Source: a bacterium (GTDB taxonomy: Bacteria; Bacillota; Clostridia; Oscillospirales; Ruminococcaceae). Taken from it: a stretch of DNA of 41,074 nt. Of the stretch, positions 30,371-39,774 are shown piece after piece. Both the position numbers and the translations under genes were made by a program. How positions within the stretch are numbered: position 1 is the stretch's first letter; every line of letters begins with the position of its first letter. The notes beneath the pieces are model-generated. The model searched no databases, was not told the DNA's origin, and saw only the letters and a program-made list of their open reading frames with translations. The DNA is taken from the NCBI GenBank assembly GCA_004561545.1, contig SFVK01000015.1, forward strand, positions 1 through 41,074. The letters are read 5' to 3'.

Positions 30371-32914
30371 ATGCCCAAGGAACCCAACACGCCCCGCCGC
30401 AAACCCCAGCAGCGCCATGTGGCTGACCTGTCGCTGCGTCTGCGCACGCTGATCATTGTGGCGGTTTTCATCATCTTCGGTTTTGGCCTGCTCATTTACC
30501 AGCTCTATGTGCTGCAGCTTCGCGACGCGGAGCAGTACCGGATTCAGGCCACCGAACAGCAGCTTTCCGATGAGTGGATCCCCGCCACCCGCGGTTCCAT
30601 CTATTCCTCCACCGGCAAACTGCTGGCCAAGTCCACGGTGGTGTGGAACATCATCGCCAACCCTTCCAAGTGCAATCAGGACTATGTGGAGCAAGCCAGT
30701 CAGAAAATCAGTGAGCTGCTGGGCGGCACCCCCACTGCGGAACAAATTCAGGCAGAGCTCAGCCGCACCGACAAGGAGTACCGTGTCATTGCCACCGGCG
30801 TGGATATGGTGACCGCCCAGGCCGTGATTGACTATGCCAACACCGAGCGGGTGACCAACGGTCTGCCCGAAGGCGATGAAAACGCCAAAAAGGAGAAGGT
30901 CCTTTCCATGTACAAGGAGGCCTCCTCCACCCGGGAATACCCCTGCGGTTCCTTCCTCTCGTCGGTTCTGGGCTTCTGCGGCAGCGACGGCAGCGGAATA
31001 TACGGGTTGGAAAAATCCTATGACGAAGAGCTTTCCGGCACGCCGGGCCGCACCATCAGCAGCGAGAACGCCTGGGGCTATGAGCTGGCCAACGAGGAAT
31101 CCGACACCCATGATCCCATCAACGGCTCCAATCTTCACCTGACCATCGACGATAATATCCAGAGCGTTCTGGAAACCGAGCTGTCCAAGGCCATTGAGGA
31201 TTACAATGTCCAGAACCGCGGCAGCGCCATTGTGATGAATGTCAAGACCGGCGCCATTTATGGCATGGCCACCCAGCCCCAGTTCGACCCCAATGATCCC
31301 TATGCCATCACGGAACCCAAACTCCAGGCCATTCTGGACAACGCGGGCAGCGCCCTCTCGGCGGAGGAGATCTCCACCCTGCAAAGCCGCCTGGGCCAGG
31401 ACAACGTGGCGGATCTGATTGCCGACGGCGTGATCGGCACCGAGCCCCGCACCGAGGTTCAGGACGACGGGACCGAAAAGGAAATTTCCAGCGAAAAAGT
31501 TGCGCTTCAGGGCATGATCCGGGAGGCCCAGTGGAAAAACAAGGCTGTGACAGAACTGTATTATCCCGGCTCTGTCTTTAAGCTCATGACGGCCGCCGCC
31601 GCGCTGGATTCCGGCCTGATGGATGCCGGCCAGCAGTTTTACTGCGGCGGCGGCCTGACGGTATTTGAGGGTACCGAATGGGAGCACACCTACCGCTGCG
31701 CCGAGGGCAGCACCCACGGCTGGCTGGACATGGCGGGGGCGCTCAACGAGAGCTGCAACCTCTACTTTATCCAGGCGGCCGAGAAGATGAATCCTGATTT
31801 CTTCTATAACTACTATCAGGCCTTTGGCCTAACCCAGACCACCGGGATTGACCTGCCCTTTGAGGCCAAAGGCATCTCCAAAACCCAGAAGGAAATGGAG
31901 GACGTGGTCACCGACCTCTATTCCTCCGCCTTCGGTCAGTCCCAGAAGCTCACCCTGATCCAGATGGCCACGGCTGTGGCGGCCACCGTCAACGGCGGTT
32001 ACCTGGTCACCCCTTATGTGGTGGACTACATGACCGATGATACCGGCAACGTGGTCTGGCAGGCGGAGCCCGAAATCCGCCGTCAGGTGGTGAGCGAGGA
32101 GGTCAGCGAGCAGATCCGCGTGATGATGGAGAACAACGTGGGCAGCAATATCAACGACACCACCCATAAATGCCGCAACGCCTATGTGGCGGGCTACCGC
32201 ATCGGCGGCAAGTCCGGCACCGGCGAACAGCTGGACTGGAAGGGCGTCTATAAATACCGCCCCGACGGGGACTACCGCAAGGCCATCAGCTTTGCCGCCA
32301 TCCTGCCCGCCGACGACCCCGAGATTCTGGTGCTGGTCATGCTGGACGATCCCCGCTGGATCTATGACTACGCCTCCCAGATTGTGGCCACGGTCACCGG
32401 AAACATCATCAGCCAGATTGCACCCTACCTGGGCATTGAGCGGGATTCCTCCTACGATGCCACCGGCACCGTCAAGGTGCCCAACCTCATCGGTACCCGC
32501 TGGACCTCCGCCCAGGTCCAGCTCAATGCCGCCGGGCTGTCCCACCGTTTTGTGGACAGCAGCGACGGCGATGTGATCTACCAGTACCCGGCAGGCGGCA
32601 CCGAGGTGCCCGCCGGCTCCACCGTTTACTGTTATACCCAGTCCGCCACCGACCAGACGGCCACAGTGCCCGACGCGGTGGGCAAAACCGGAACCTTTGC
32701 TGTGCAGATGCTCAAATCTGCAGGCATCAACGCCGGGGTGTCCGGCGACCCTTCCGCCCGCGTACTCTCCCAGGATGTGGAGGCCGGCACCACCGTACCG
32801 CTGGGCACGGTGGTGACCCTCACCACCGGCGAGGCGCAGTCCACCGACCCGGCACAGGAGGAAGCGATGGACGCCGCAGCGGAGGAATCTCCCGAATCAT
32901 CAAAAGGAGCGTGA
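30371..32914 (+). CDS. peptidoglycan DD-transpeptidase, SpoVD/FtsI family, with PASTA domains
   Basis: This class B penicillin-binding protein cross-links septal or spore-cortex peptidoglycan. The 847-residue protein has an N-terminal membrane helix (about 30-48), the dimerization region starting ATRGSIYSSTGKLLA, and the transpeptidase domain: SxxK SVFK (Ser401, Lys404), SCN (Ser461 to Asn463) and KSGTG (Lys614). Two PASTA domains follow (about 699-760 and 763-825), then an acidic tail. PASTA repeats fit SpoVD or clostridial FtsI/PBP2. It lies where ftsI/spoVD is expected, but its role in vegetative or spore division cannot be settled. No murE follows. Confidence 0.93.
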   Translation: MPKEPNTPRRKPQQRHVADLSLRLRTLIIVAVFIIFGFGLLIYQLYVLQLRDAEQYRIQATEQQLSDEWIPATRGSIYSSTGKLLAKSTVVWNIIANPSKCNQDYVEQASQKISELLGGTPTAEQIQAELSRTDKEYRVIATGVDMVTAQAVIDYANTERVTNGLPEGDENAKKEKVLSMYKEASSTREYPCGSFLSSVLGFCGSDGSGIYGLEKSYDEELSGTPGRTISSENAWGYELANEESDTHDPINGSNLHLTIDDNIQSVLETELSKAIEDYNVQNRGSAIVMNVKTGAIYGMATQPQFDPNDPYAITEPKLQAILDNAGSALSAEEISTLQSRLGQDNVADLIADGVIGTEPRTEVQDDGTEKEISSEKVALQGMIREAQWKNKAVTELYYPGSVFKLMTAAAALDSGLMDAGQQFYCGGGLTVFEGTEWEHTYRCAEGSTHGWLDMAGALNESCNLYFIQAAEKMNPDFFYNYYQAFGLTQTTGIDLPFEAKGISKTQKEMEDVVTDLYSSAFGQSQKLTLIQMATAVAATVNGGYLVTPYVVDYMTDDTGNVVWQAEPEIRRQVVSEEVSEQIRVMMENNVGSNINDTTHKCRNAYVAGYRIGGKSGTGEQLDWKGVYKYRPDGDYRKAISFAAILPADDPEILVLVMLDDPRWIYDYASQIVATVTGNIISQIAPYLGIERDSSYDATGTVKVPNLIGTRWTSAQVQLNAAGLSHRFVDSSDGDVIYQYPAGGTEVPAGSTVYCYTQSATDQTATVPDAVGKTGTFAVQMLKSAGINAGVSGDPSARVLSQDVEAGTTVPLGTVVTLTTGEAQSTDPAQEEAMDAAAEESPESSKGA

Positions 32915-32919
32915 TCCCC

Positions 32920-34299
32920 ATGAAACCCATGAACGCCAATGAACTGCTGGCCGGGCTGACGCTGGCCCGCCCGGTCCCCATCACCGCCGTGGTGACGGAT
33001 TCCCGCAAGGTGGTCCCCGGCTGTGTCTTTGTCTGCTTCCCCGGGGAGCGGGTGGACGGCCATGACTTTGCCGCCGCCGCCTACCGCGCCGGGGCGGAAT
33101 ATATCATTGCCAACCATCCCGTGGACGGTGTGCCCGAGGATCACCTGGTGATCTGGCCCTCCAGCCATCGGGCCATGATCCGCATGGCCTCCAATTACCG
33201 GATGCTTTTCAGCCCGCTGATGATCGGCGTGACCGGCAGCGTGGGCAAAACCACCACCAAGGAATTCTGTTATGCGGTGCTCTCCGCCTTTGGCAATACC
33301 CTCAAGACCGAGGGCAACCAGAACAATGAGATCGGACTGCCCAATACGCTGTTCCGTCTGGAGGATACCACCGAGTACGCGGTCGTGGAGATGGGGATGA
33401 GCAGCCTGGGCGAGATTGCCCGCCTGGCCCGCACGGCGCGGCCCTCTGCGGGGATCATCACCAACATCGGGGTCTGCCATCTGGAAAATCTCGGCAGCCG
33501 CGAGAATATACTCAAAGCAAAGCTGGAAATCTGTCAGGGCCTGCCCGACGGCGCGCCGCTGGCTCTCAATGCCGACGATGACCTGCTTCCCACCGCAGCG
33601 CTGCCCGGGCGGCTGCGGCCTGTGTGGTTCGGGATAACATCCAAACGGGCAGAGGTTCGTGCGGAGCAAATCCGCCCGGCAGGGGAGGGCACCGCCTTTA
33701 CCCTGGTGGATACCGGAGCCGGGGAGGAGGAACGCTTTGCCGTGACCATTCCCACGGCGGGCAATCACACGGTATATGACGCGCTGGCCGCCTATGCGGC
33801 CGCCACCCGGCTGGGGCTGGACCATGCCCGGGCGGCCCGTGCGCTGGCCAACTACCAGACGACCGGGATGCGGCAGAACATTGTCACCCACGGCGGAATC
33901 ACCTTCATTGAGGACTGCTACAACGCCAGCCCCGACAGTATGAAAGCCGCGCTGGACCTTCTGCGCACCCGCACCCCCGGCAAGGGGGGACGCCGCGTGG
34001 CCGTGCTGGGCGATATGCTGGAACTGGGTTCCGCCAGTGAAACCGGCCACCGCCAGGTGGGCGCCTGGGCGGCCCGGTCCGCAGACCTTCTTGTGGCCTA
34101 CGGCCCGCTGAGCATCGCCATGACGCAGGCGGCCTCCCAGAAAGGAATTGCTGCGGTCCATTGCCAAACGGCGCAGGAAGTAGTAGAATATCTAAGGCAT
34201 ACGCTGCACCCCGGTGATGTGGTGCTGGCCAAGGCGAGCCACGCCATGAAACTGGAGGATGTGCTCACCGCATTGTACGCGGAACTGCCGAATACCTGA
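32920..34299 (+). CDS. murF: UDP-N-acetylmuramoyl-tripeptide--D-alanyl-D-alanine ligase
   Basis: MurF adds D-Ala-D-Ala to the UDP-MurNAc tripeptide. The 459-residue protein has VVTDSRKVVPGCVFVCFPGE, the P-loop GVTGSVGKTTTKEF (from residue 103), NQNNEIGLPNTLFRL, VEMGMSSLGEIARLA and ITNIGVCHLENLGS. The C-terminal domain begins FIEDCYNASPDSMKAAL and VLGDMLELG. The start at 32920 follows AAAGGAG; the GTG at 32911 overlaps it too closely. It follows spoVD by 5 bases. murE and murD are not in the window. Confidence 0.96.
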   Translation: MKPMNANELLAGLTLARPVPITAVVTDSRKVVPGCVFVCFPGERVDGHDFAAAAYRAGAEYIIANHPVDGVPEDHLVIWPSSHRAMIRMASNYRMLFSPLMIGVTGSVGKTTTKEFCYAVLSAFGNTLKTEGNQNNEIGLPNTLFRLEDTTEYAVVEMGMSSLGEIARLARTARPSAGIITNIGVCHLENLGSRENILKAKLEICQGLPDGAPLALNADDDLLPTAALPGRLRPVWFGITSKRAEVRAEQIRPAGEGTAFTLVDTGAGEEERFAVTIPTAGNHTVYDALAAYAAATRLGLDHARAARALANYQTTGMRQNIVTHGGITFIEDCYNASPDSMKAALDLLRTRTPGKGGRRVAVLGDMLELGSASETGHRQVGAWAARSADLLVAYGPLSIAMTQAASQKGIAAVHCQTAQEVVEYLRHTLHPGDVVLAKASHAMKLEDVLTALYAELPNT

Positions 34300-34318
34300 T
34301 TTTTTGGGGGAATACCAC

Positions 34319-35332
34319 ATGGGGACGATTGTATCCTGGATGCTGGCCGCTGCGGCGATCGGCGCCTTTACCATCACGGCACTGTCGGGCTGTTTTGTGA
34401 TCCCGGCGCTGCGCCGGCTGCACTTCGGCCAGACCATCCGGGAATCCGGGCCGACCTGGCATAACAAAAAGCAGGGCACACCCACCATGGGCGGTCTGTG
34501 CTTTATCTTTGGCATCCTGGTTTCCTGCGGGCTGGTCTATATCGGGTTCCGCCGCTATGCGCCGGATCTGCTGGGCACCGCTCAGGTGCGTGCCGCCATG
34601 CTGGCGCTGTTCCTGGCCTTTGGCTCCGGCTTCATCGGCTTTCTGGATGACTATATCAAGGTGGTGCGCCACCGCAACCTTGGCCTGCTGGCCTGGCAGA
34701 AGCTGGTTCTGCAATTTCTTGTCACAGCCGGGTTCATGCTGGGGCTCCATGCCCAGGGGCTGATGACCACCCTGATCGCTCTGCCCTTTGTGGGGACGGT
34801 GGATCTGGGATGGCTTTACTATCCCATCGCGTTCTTTGGCATTATCTTTCTGGTCAACGCCGTCAACCTTACCGACGGCCTGGACGGTCTTTGCTCCTGC
34901 GTGACCTTTGTCTCCATGCTGGGCTATCTGCTGGCGGCCAGTATGCTGAGCTTCTACCATGTGGCGGTGCTGGCCGCCGCCACGGCCGCCGCAATGGCAG
35001 GGTTCCTTGTGTGGAACTTTTACCCTGCCAAAGTGTTCATGGGCGATACCGGCAGTATGTTCCTGGGCGGCATGGTCACGGCGCTGGCCTTTCTCATGGG
35101 CCGCCCCGAGCTGGTGCTGTTCTTTGGCATTGTCTACATCTGGGACGCCATGACGGTGGTGATCCAGCGTGTGTACTATAAAGCGACCCACGGCAAACGG
35201 ATTTTCCGTATGACGCCCATCCATCATGCCTTTGAGATGCGTGGCTGGCGTGAAGTCAAGATTGACTTTTTCTTCAGCTTCATCGCCTTTGTGGGCGTCG
35301 TGTTGGGGCTGATGTACATTTATCTCGCGTGA
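34319..35332 (+). CDS. mraY: phospho-N-acetylmuramoyl-pentapeptide-transferase
   Basis: MraY transfers phospho-MurNAc-pentapeptide to undecaprenyl phosphate to form lipid I. The 337-residue protein is an integral membrane protein with about ten helices. It shows KKQGTPTMGG, FLDDYIKVVRHRNLGLL (Asp110, Asp111), VNAVNLTDGLDGL, MGDTGSMFLGG and MTPIHHAFEMRGW. The open frame continues 20 codons into murF, but GGGGGAATACCAC precedes the ATG at 34319. Confidence 0.96.
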   Translation: MGTIVSWMLAAAAIGAFTITALSGCFVIPALRRLHFGQTIRESGPTWHNKKQGTPTMGGLCFIFGILVSCGLVYIGFRRYAPDLLGTAQVRAAMLALFLAFGSGFIGFLDDYIKVVRHRNLGLLAWQKLVLQFLVTAGFMLGLHAQGLMTTLIALPFVGTVDLGWLYYPIAFFGIIFLVNAVNLTDGLDGLCSCVTFVSMLGYLLAASMLSFYHVAVLAAATAAAMAGFLVWNFYPAKVFMGDTGSMFLGGMVTALAFLMGRPELVLFFGIVYIWDAMTVVIQRVYYKATHGKRIFRMTPIHHAFEMRGWREVKIDFFFSFIAFVGVVLGLMYIYLA

Positions 35333-35368
35333 CCCCATCCCCGGAGCGAAAGGAGGCTCCCTTCCCGC

Positions 35369-36628
35369 ATGACGCTTGCCCGTATTTTTGATCTGGCTTT
35401 TGGCAACATTGGCCGCTTTTTCAAGGAGATCAGCTTCCGCAAAGAGGAACGGGGTCCGGTCTCCTGGTCCTTTGTCGGCACGCTGCTGCTGGTTCTGGTC
35501 TACGGCCTGATTATGTTGTTTTCCGCCAGCTACTCCACCGGCTATTACCGCAAGGGCGGCGATATCTATTTTTTCATCAAGCCGCAGGTCATTGTCGCGG
35601 TGATTGGCATTGCCATGATGTTTATCATCTCAAACATCAATTACCGCAGTCTGCGGCATATGCAGTGGTATCTCTACGCTCTCACCCTCGCGCTGCTGGT
35701 TCTGGCGCTGTTCAGCGAGCCCCAGAACAGCTGTTACCGCTGGGTGTACCTTTTTGGCTCTTCCCTTCAGCCCTCCGAGCTGGCAAAGTTCTCCACCATC
35801 CTGGGCATTTCCTGCTGGGCGGACGCCCACTATGAGCAGCGCGGCGGCTTTGTTCACGGCATTCTGGGTCCGCTGCTGCCGCTGGCGCCCTATGTGTTTC
35901 TGCTCTATAAGGAGCCCCACAACTCCGCCATTATTCTGCTCATCCTCATTGCGGGCACCATGCTGTTCTGCGGCGGCATCGGCCTGCGCTGGCTGCTGCC
36001 GGTGGGCGCAGTGGGCGCGGCGGCCCTGGTCTATATGCTCACCAGCCAGAATAACTACGTTCAGCAGCGTCTGGGCGCCTGGGGTCTGACATCCGGCGGG
36101 GACGAGGAAGTTCTTTACCAGACCCAGCAGAGCCTGTATTCCATCGCCTCCGGCGGGCTGACCGGTCTTGGCATCGGCAACAGCCGTCAGAAACACCTCT
36201 GGCTGCCTGAGGCCACCAACGACTTTATCTTCTCGGTCCTGTGCGAGGAGCTGGGCTTTGTTGGGGCGCTGCTCTGCATTGCGCTTTTCGCCGCCCTCAT
36301 CATTCAGGGCATTTTCATCGCCCTGCGCTGCCCGGATTATTTCGGCACCATGCTGGGCATTGGCATCATGGCTCAAATCGCGTGGCAGACCTTCTGCCAT
36401 ATCGGCGTGGTTACCGCCACGCTGCCCAATACCGGCATCAGTCTGCCCTTCTTCTCATCGGGAGGCACCAGCCTTTTGATTCTGTTGTGCGAGATGGGCG
36501 TTATGCTCAGTATTTCCCGCGCCGGCAACGCCCGCGCCCTGGCCCAGCGCCGTTGCGAGCAGGAGGAGCTGGCCCGGCGCATGAACGGCGGCACCGCCCG
36601 CAGGACCTACCGCCGCAACCCGGTATAA
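35369..36628 (+). CDS. ftsW: SEDS-family lipid II polymerase FtsW
   Basis: FtsW polymerises glycan strands at the septum with its class B PBP. The 419-residue protein has about ten membrane helices and the SEDS motifs MLFSASYSTGYY, SSLQPSELAKFS, YKEPHNSAIILL, SGGLTGLGIGNSRQK, LPEATNDFIFSVLCEELGF and LPFFSSGGTSLLILL. The position between mraY and murG supports FtsW over RodA. A 12-base gap separates AAAGGAGG from the ATG, rather long. It ends with a basic tail. murD, common between mraY and ftsW, is missing. Confidence 0.93.
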   Translation: MTLARIFDLAFGNIGRFFKEISFRKEERGPVSWSFVGTLLLVLVYGLIMLFSASYSTGYYRKGGDIYFFIKPQVIVAVIGIAMMFIISNINYRSLRHMQWYLYALTLALLVLALFSEPQNSCYRWVYLFGSSLQPSELAKFSTILGISCWADAHYEQRGGFVHGILGPLLPLAPYVFLLYKEPHNSAIILLILIAGTMLFCGGIGLRWLLPVGAVGAAALVYMLTSQNNYVQQRLGAWGLTSGGDEEVLYQTQQSLYSIASGGLTGLGIGNSRQKHLWLPEATNDFIFSVLCEELGFVGALLCIALFAALIIQGIFIALRCPDYFGTMLGIGIMAQIAWQTFCHIGVVTATLPNTGISLPFFSSGGTSLLILLCEMGVMLSISRAGNARALAQRRCEQEELARRMNGGTARRTYRRNPV

Positions 36629-36648
36629 CCGTTAAGGAGTTGTTTGAA

Positions 36649-37773
36649 ATGCGCGTTCTCATCGCCGCCGGCGGCACCGCCGGCCATATCAACCCGGCCC
36701 TTGCCATTGCGGGCGCCCTGCGCGCTGCGGACCCCACCGCCGAGATCCACTTTGCCGGCCGGAAGGAAGGCATGGAGTACGGTCTTGTCACCAAAGCCGG
36801 GTACCCCTTCCACCATATCGAGATCAACGGCTTTCAGCGCAAGCTGATGCCCAAAAACATTGGCCGCAATGTGGTGGCCCTCTATCATCTGGCGCTCTCA
36901 GGACCCCGCACATCCGCCATTCTGCGCCAGGTCCAGCCCGACCTGGTCATCGGCTGCGGCGGCTACGTCAGCGGTCCGGTGGTGCGTGCCGCCGCCAAAA
37001 AGGGCATCCGCACCGCCATCCATGAGCAGAACGCCTTCCCCGGTGTGACCAACAAGCTGCTGGCCAAGGATGTGGATGTGGTCTTTGCCGCCTCCGCTGC
37101 CGCAGTGGAAAAGCTGGGCGCCCCGGAAAAGACCGTCGTTGTGGGCAATCCTGTCCGGCCCGAAATTTTGACCCAGGACCGTGCCGCCGCCCGTGCCGCG
37201 CTTCACGCCGGTAACCGCACCGTGATTCTCAGCTTTGGCGGTTCGCTGGGCGCCCGCCGCATCAATGAGGTGGTGGCCTGCCTGTGCGGCTGGGAACAAA
37301 AGACCCGGCAGAACATTCTTCATCTGCACGCTACCGGCAGCCGTGGGGTCCAGCTCTTTCAGGACCTTGCCGCCAGGGAGGGCTTTGCCCCCGGCGAGAA
37401 CCTGGTGGTGAAGGAATACATCGACAATATGCCCCAGCTCCTGGCCGCCGCCGATCTGGTCATTTCCCGTTCCGGCGCTCTCACGCTGGCCGAGCTGGAA
37501 GCCATGGGCCGCGCGTCCATCCTGATCCCCAGTCCCAACGTGGCGGAAAACCATCAGTATTATAACGCCCTGGAACTGCAAAATGCCGGTGCCGCCGTTG
37601 TCATTGAGGAGAAGGATCTGACCGGCGAAACGCTCATTCATACCGTTCAGGACCTTCTGGCGGAGCCGGGCAGGCTCACCGCCATGGGCGCCGCCGCCCG
37701 GACGCTGGGCAACCCCCATAGCCTGGACCTGATCACCAGCAAGCTTCTGGAACTGGTCAAAACCGCACAGTGA
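36649..37773 (+). CDS. murG: UDP-N-acetylglucosamine--lipid I GlcNAc transferase
   Basis: MurG adds GlcNAc to lipid I to complete lipid II on the inner face of the membrane. The 374-residue protein has the N-terminal GGTAGHINPALAIA, GFQRKLMPKNIG, GCGGYVSGPVV, HEQNAFPGVTNKLLA, VVGNPVRPEI, SFGGSLGARRINE and the C-terminal SRSGALTLAELEAMGRASILIP donor site. The open frame extends far upstream into ftsW, but TTAAGGAGTTGTTTGAA precedes the ATG at 36649. The length is usual. Confidence 0.97.
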   Translation: MRVLIAAGGTAGHINPALAIAGALRAADPTAEIHFAGRKEGMEYGLVTKAGYPFHHIEINGFQRKLMPKNIGRNVVALYHLALSGPRTSAILRQVQPDLVIGCGGYVSGPVVRAAAKKGIRTAIHEQNAFPGVTNKLLAKDVDVVFAASAAAVEKLGAPEKTVVVGNPVRPEILTQDRAAARAALHAGNRTVILSFGGSLGARRINEVVACLCGWEQKTRQNILHLHATGSRGVQLFQDLAAREGFAPGENLVVKEYIDNMPQLLAAADLVISRSGALTLAELEAMGRASILIPSPNVAENHQYYNALELQNAGAAVVIEEKDLTGETLIHTVQDLLAEPGRLTAMGAAARTLGNPHSLDLITSKLLELVKTAQ

Positions 37774-37778
37774 TTTGC

Positions 37779-37816
37779 CGCGGGGAGGAACGAGTCGCAG
37801 GCTCCTCTCCGCGTTT
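37779..37816 (+). terminator. hairpin between murG and ftsQ
   Basis: CGCGGGGAGGA (37779-37789) pairs with TCCTCTCCGCG (37803-37813) over 11 bp with one wobble. Only TTT follows, so it may be a weak attenuator or a processing site rather than a terminator. Confidence 0.5.
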
Positions 37817-37862
37817 GTACGCTCACGGCGGATTTTAAAAACAATGAAAGGAGGCACCGCCC

Positions 37863-39128
37863 ATGGACCGCGACCAGCGCAGCCGCCGCCAAAAGAATCA
37901 TGTGCCTCCCCAGGCCGCCCACAATCCCCGCAGCGTACAGGACCGTGTGGGGCTGGAGCGCCGTGCCGCCCCGCCGTCCGCGCCCCGCAAAAAGAACAAG
38001 GGCGGCAAAAAACAGCAGGGGAGCCGCCCGGCATCCGCCCCGCGTGCCGCCTCCCATTCCAGGACCGCACGCCCGGCAAATGCGGCACAGTCCCCGCAGC
38101 GGCCGGCCAACGCCGCGCCTGCAAGGGGACGCGGCCAGCAAAATCCCCAAAAAGCCGGCTACCGTGGCGGTGCGCCCCAGATCCAGCGCCGCGTGACCAG
38201 GGCCGAGCAGCTTCGCCGCCGGCGCCGCAAGGCCATTGTGGGCGCGCTGTGCGTGGCGGGGGTACTGGCCCTGGGCGTTGTGCTCTCCATCAATCTGCTG
38301 TTCAAGGTCACCGATTTCCGGGTGGAAAACCCCGACCGCACCACCCCGGCCAATACCGGCATTTACACCGAGGAACAGATCATTGACCTGCTGGGGGTCA
38401 ACGTGGGGGACAACCTCCTGGGTTTTTCCACCAAAGAAAAGTCCGCCCAGCTGCTGGCCGCCCTGCCGTATCTTGACGTGGCCCAGGTGGACGTGCAGCT
38501 CCCCGGCACGGTGGTCATCAAGGTCCAGCCCGCCACCGAGCGGTTCAAACTGCAGTATAACGGGAGCTGGCTGGTCCTCAGTGAGCAGCTCAAGGTGCTG
38601 CGCGTGGAATCCGCCGAACCGTCGGGCGGGCTGGTTCTTCTGGAAGCAAATCTTGTGGACGGTCAGAGCACCGCGCCCGGAACCTTCCTGAGCCTGGCCA
38701 GCGGGAGCGACCCGGACGCCGCCCTCGCCACCCCCCAGCCCGGCCAGTCCACGCCCGAGCAGGCGCAGGCCCAGACCAACGCCAATGATGCGCTGTACAC
38801 CATTCTGGACGAGCTGGAGCAGCACGGCCTGCTGGACGGCGCCACCGTCATCACAATGACCGATATGAGCGAGCTGAGCGTACTCTATGAGGGCCGTGTC
38901 TCGGTCCGCCTTGGCACCGCCAACAATCTGGATTACAAGATCCGCTTTGCCGCCGCCATCATTCTGGACACCCAGGGCAACGGTCTGACCGCCAGCGACC
39001 GCGGCACACTGGATGTCTCCAATCAAAAGGATGACGGCTCTGTGGAGGCTCTCTTTACCCCCGCCGAGGACCCGGCCCCCACACCGGAGCCAACCCGGGA
39101 GCCTGCCCCGGCGTCCGGGGAGGAATAA
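37863..39128 (+). CDS. ftsQ: FtsQ/DivIB-like cell division protein with a long basic N-terminus
   Basis: FtsQ/DivIB links the cytoplasmic and extracellular parts of the divisome. The 421-residue protein begins with about 115 residues rich in Arg, Lys, Ala, Pro and Gln, without predicted structure, then RRRRRKA, a transmembrane helix (about 123-145) and a POTRA domain (FKVTDFRVENPDRTTPANTG, then EEQIIDLLGVNVGDNLLG). The FtsQ beta domain follows. A Pro/Thr/Glu-rich tail ends the protein. The SD AAAGGAGGCACCGCCC precedes the ATG. It is last in the division cluster; ftsA and ftsZ are not nearby. Confidence 0.9.
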   Translation: MDRDQRSRRQKNHVPPQAAHNPRSVQDRVGLERRAAPPSAPRKKNKGGKKQQGSRPASAPRAASHSRTARPANAAQSPQRPANAAPARGRGQQNPQKAGYRGGAPQIQRRVTRAEQLRRRRRKAIVGALCVAGVLALGVVLSINLLFKVTDFRVENPDRTTPANTGIYTEEQIIDLLGVNVGDNLLGFSTKEKSAQLLAALPYLDVAQVDVQLPGTVVIKVQPATERFKLQYNGSWLVLSEQLKVLRVESAEPSGGLVLLEANLVDGQSTAPGTFLSLASGSDPDAALATPQPGQSTPEQAQAQTNANDALYTILDELEQHGLLDGATVITMTDMSELSVLYEGRVSVRLGTANNLDYKIRFAAAIILDTQGNGLTASDRGTLDVSNQKDDGSVEALFTPAEDPAPTPEPTREPAPASGEE

Positions 39129-39142
39129 TCTGTCCCATCCAG

Positions 39143-39175
39143 AATCCCGCCATGAAAGCTGTGGCGGGATTTTTT
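39143..39175 (+). terminator. terminator of the division cluster
   Basis: AATCCCGCC (39143-39151) and GGCGGGATT (39163-39171) form a 9-bp stem followed by a T run to 39175. It lies 14 bases after the ftsQ stop. Confidence 0.93.
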
Positions 39176-39261
39176 GTTGTATCCTGTAACAAAAGCAGGC
39201 GAAACTGCACTGATAGGTTCGAAAGAGCTCTTGATCGCTGACTGGGAAGGAGGTGCGGAGA

Positions 39262-39774
39262 TTGAAGATCCCCGAACTGGAAGAGTTGTATGCCAGATAT
39301 CGCAGCGATTTGTATCGGTATTGCTGTTTTCTGACCCACGATCCGGTCTGGGCCGAGGACCTGTTGAGCGAAACGTTCCTTCGGGTGCTCCGGCGGCTGC
39401 CCACGTTCCGGGGGGAAGGCAGCGTGAAAACCTGGCTGTTTGGCATCGCCCGCAATGTCTGGATTGAAGAATTGCGCCGCCGTCATCCGGCCCTGAGTCT
39501 GGATGATCCGGATGCCATTTTGGAACGATGTCTCGGGCAGGACAACCTGCCCGCCTGTACCGACGCCCGCCTGGCGCTGGCCCGGGTGCGGGAGCTGCTG
39601 GAGCAGGCGCCGCCCCGCGCCCGGCAGGTTGTGGAGCTCCGGGCAAAGGGCTACTCTTACACCGAAATAGCCGAAAAATTGCAAATCTCCGAAGGTTCCG
39701 CCCGTGTGCTGGAACACCGAACCCGCCAAAAACTGCGGGATACTCTGCAAAAGGAGGGCTTTACCGATGAATGA
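39262..39774 (+). CDS. ECF-type RNA polymerase sigma factor
   Basis: The 170-residue protein has sigma region 2 (LYARYRSDLYRYCCFLT, then AEDLLSETFLRVLRRLP and FRGEGSVKTWLFGIARNVW, about 8-72) and region 4 (PPRARQVVELRAKGYSYTEI, AEKLQISEGSARVLEHRTRQ, about 115-158). The frame opens at GTG 39253, but that codon overlaps AAGGAGG; the TTG at 39262 lies eight bases past the SD and is preferred. The anti-sigma gene overlaps its stop by 8 bases. TGTAAC at 39185-39190 could be an ECF -35, but no -10 is clear. Confidence 0.93.
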   Translation: MKIPELEELYARYRSDLYRYCCFLTHDPVWAEDLLSETFLRVLRRLPTFRGEGSVKTWLFGIARNVWIEELRRRHPALSLDDPDAILERCLGQDNLPACTDARLALARVRELLEQAPPRARQVVELRAKGYSYTEIAEKLQISEGSARVLEHRTRQKLRDTLQKEGFTDE

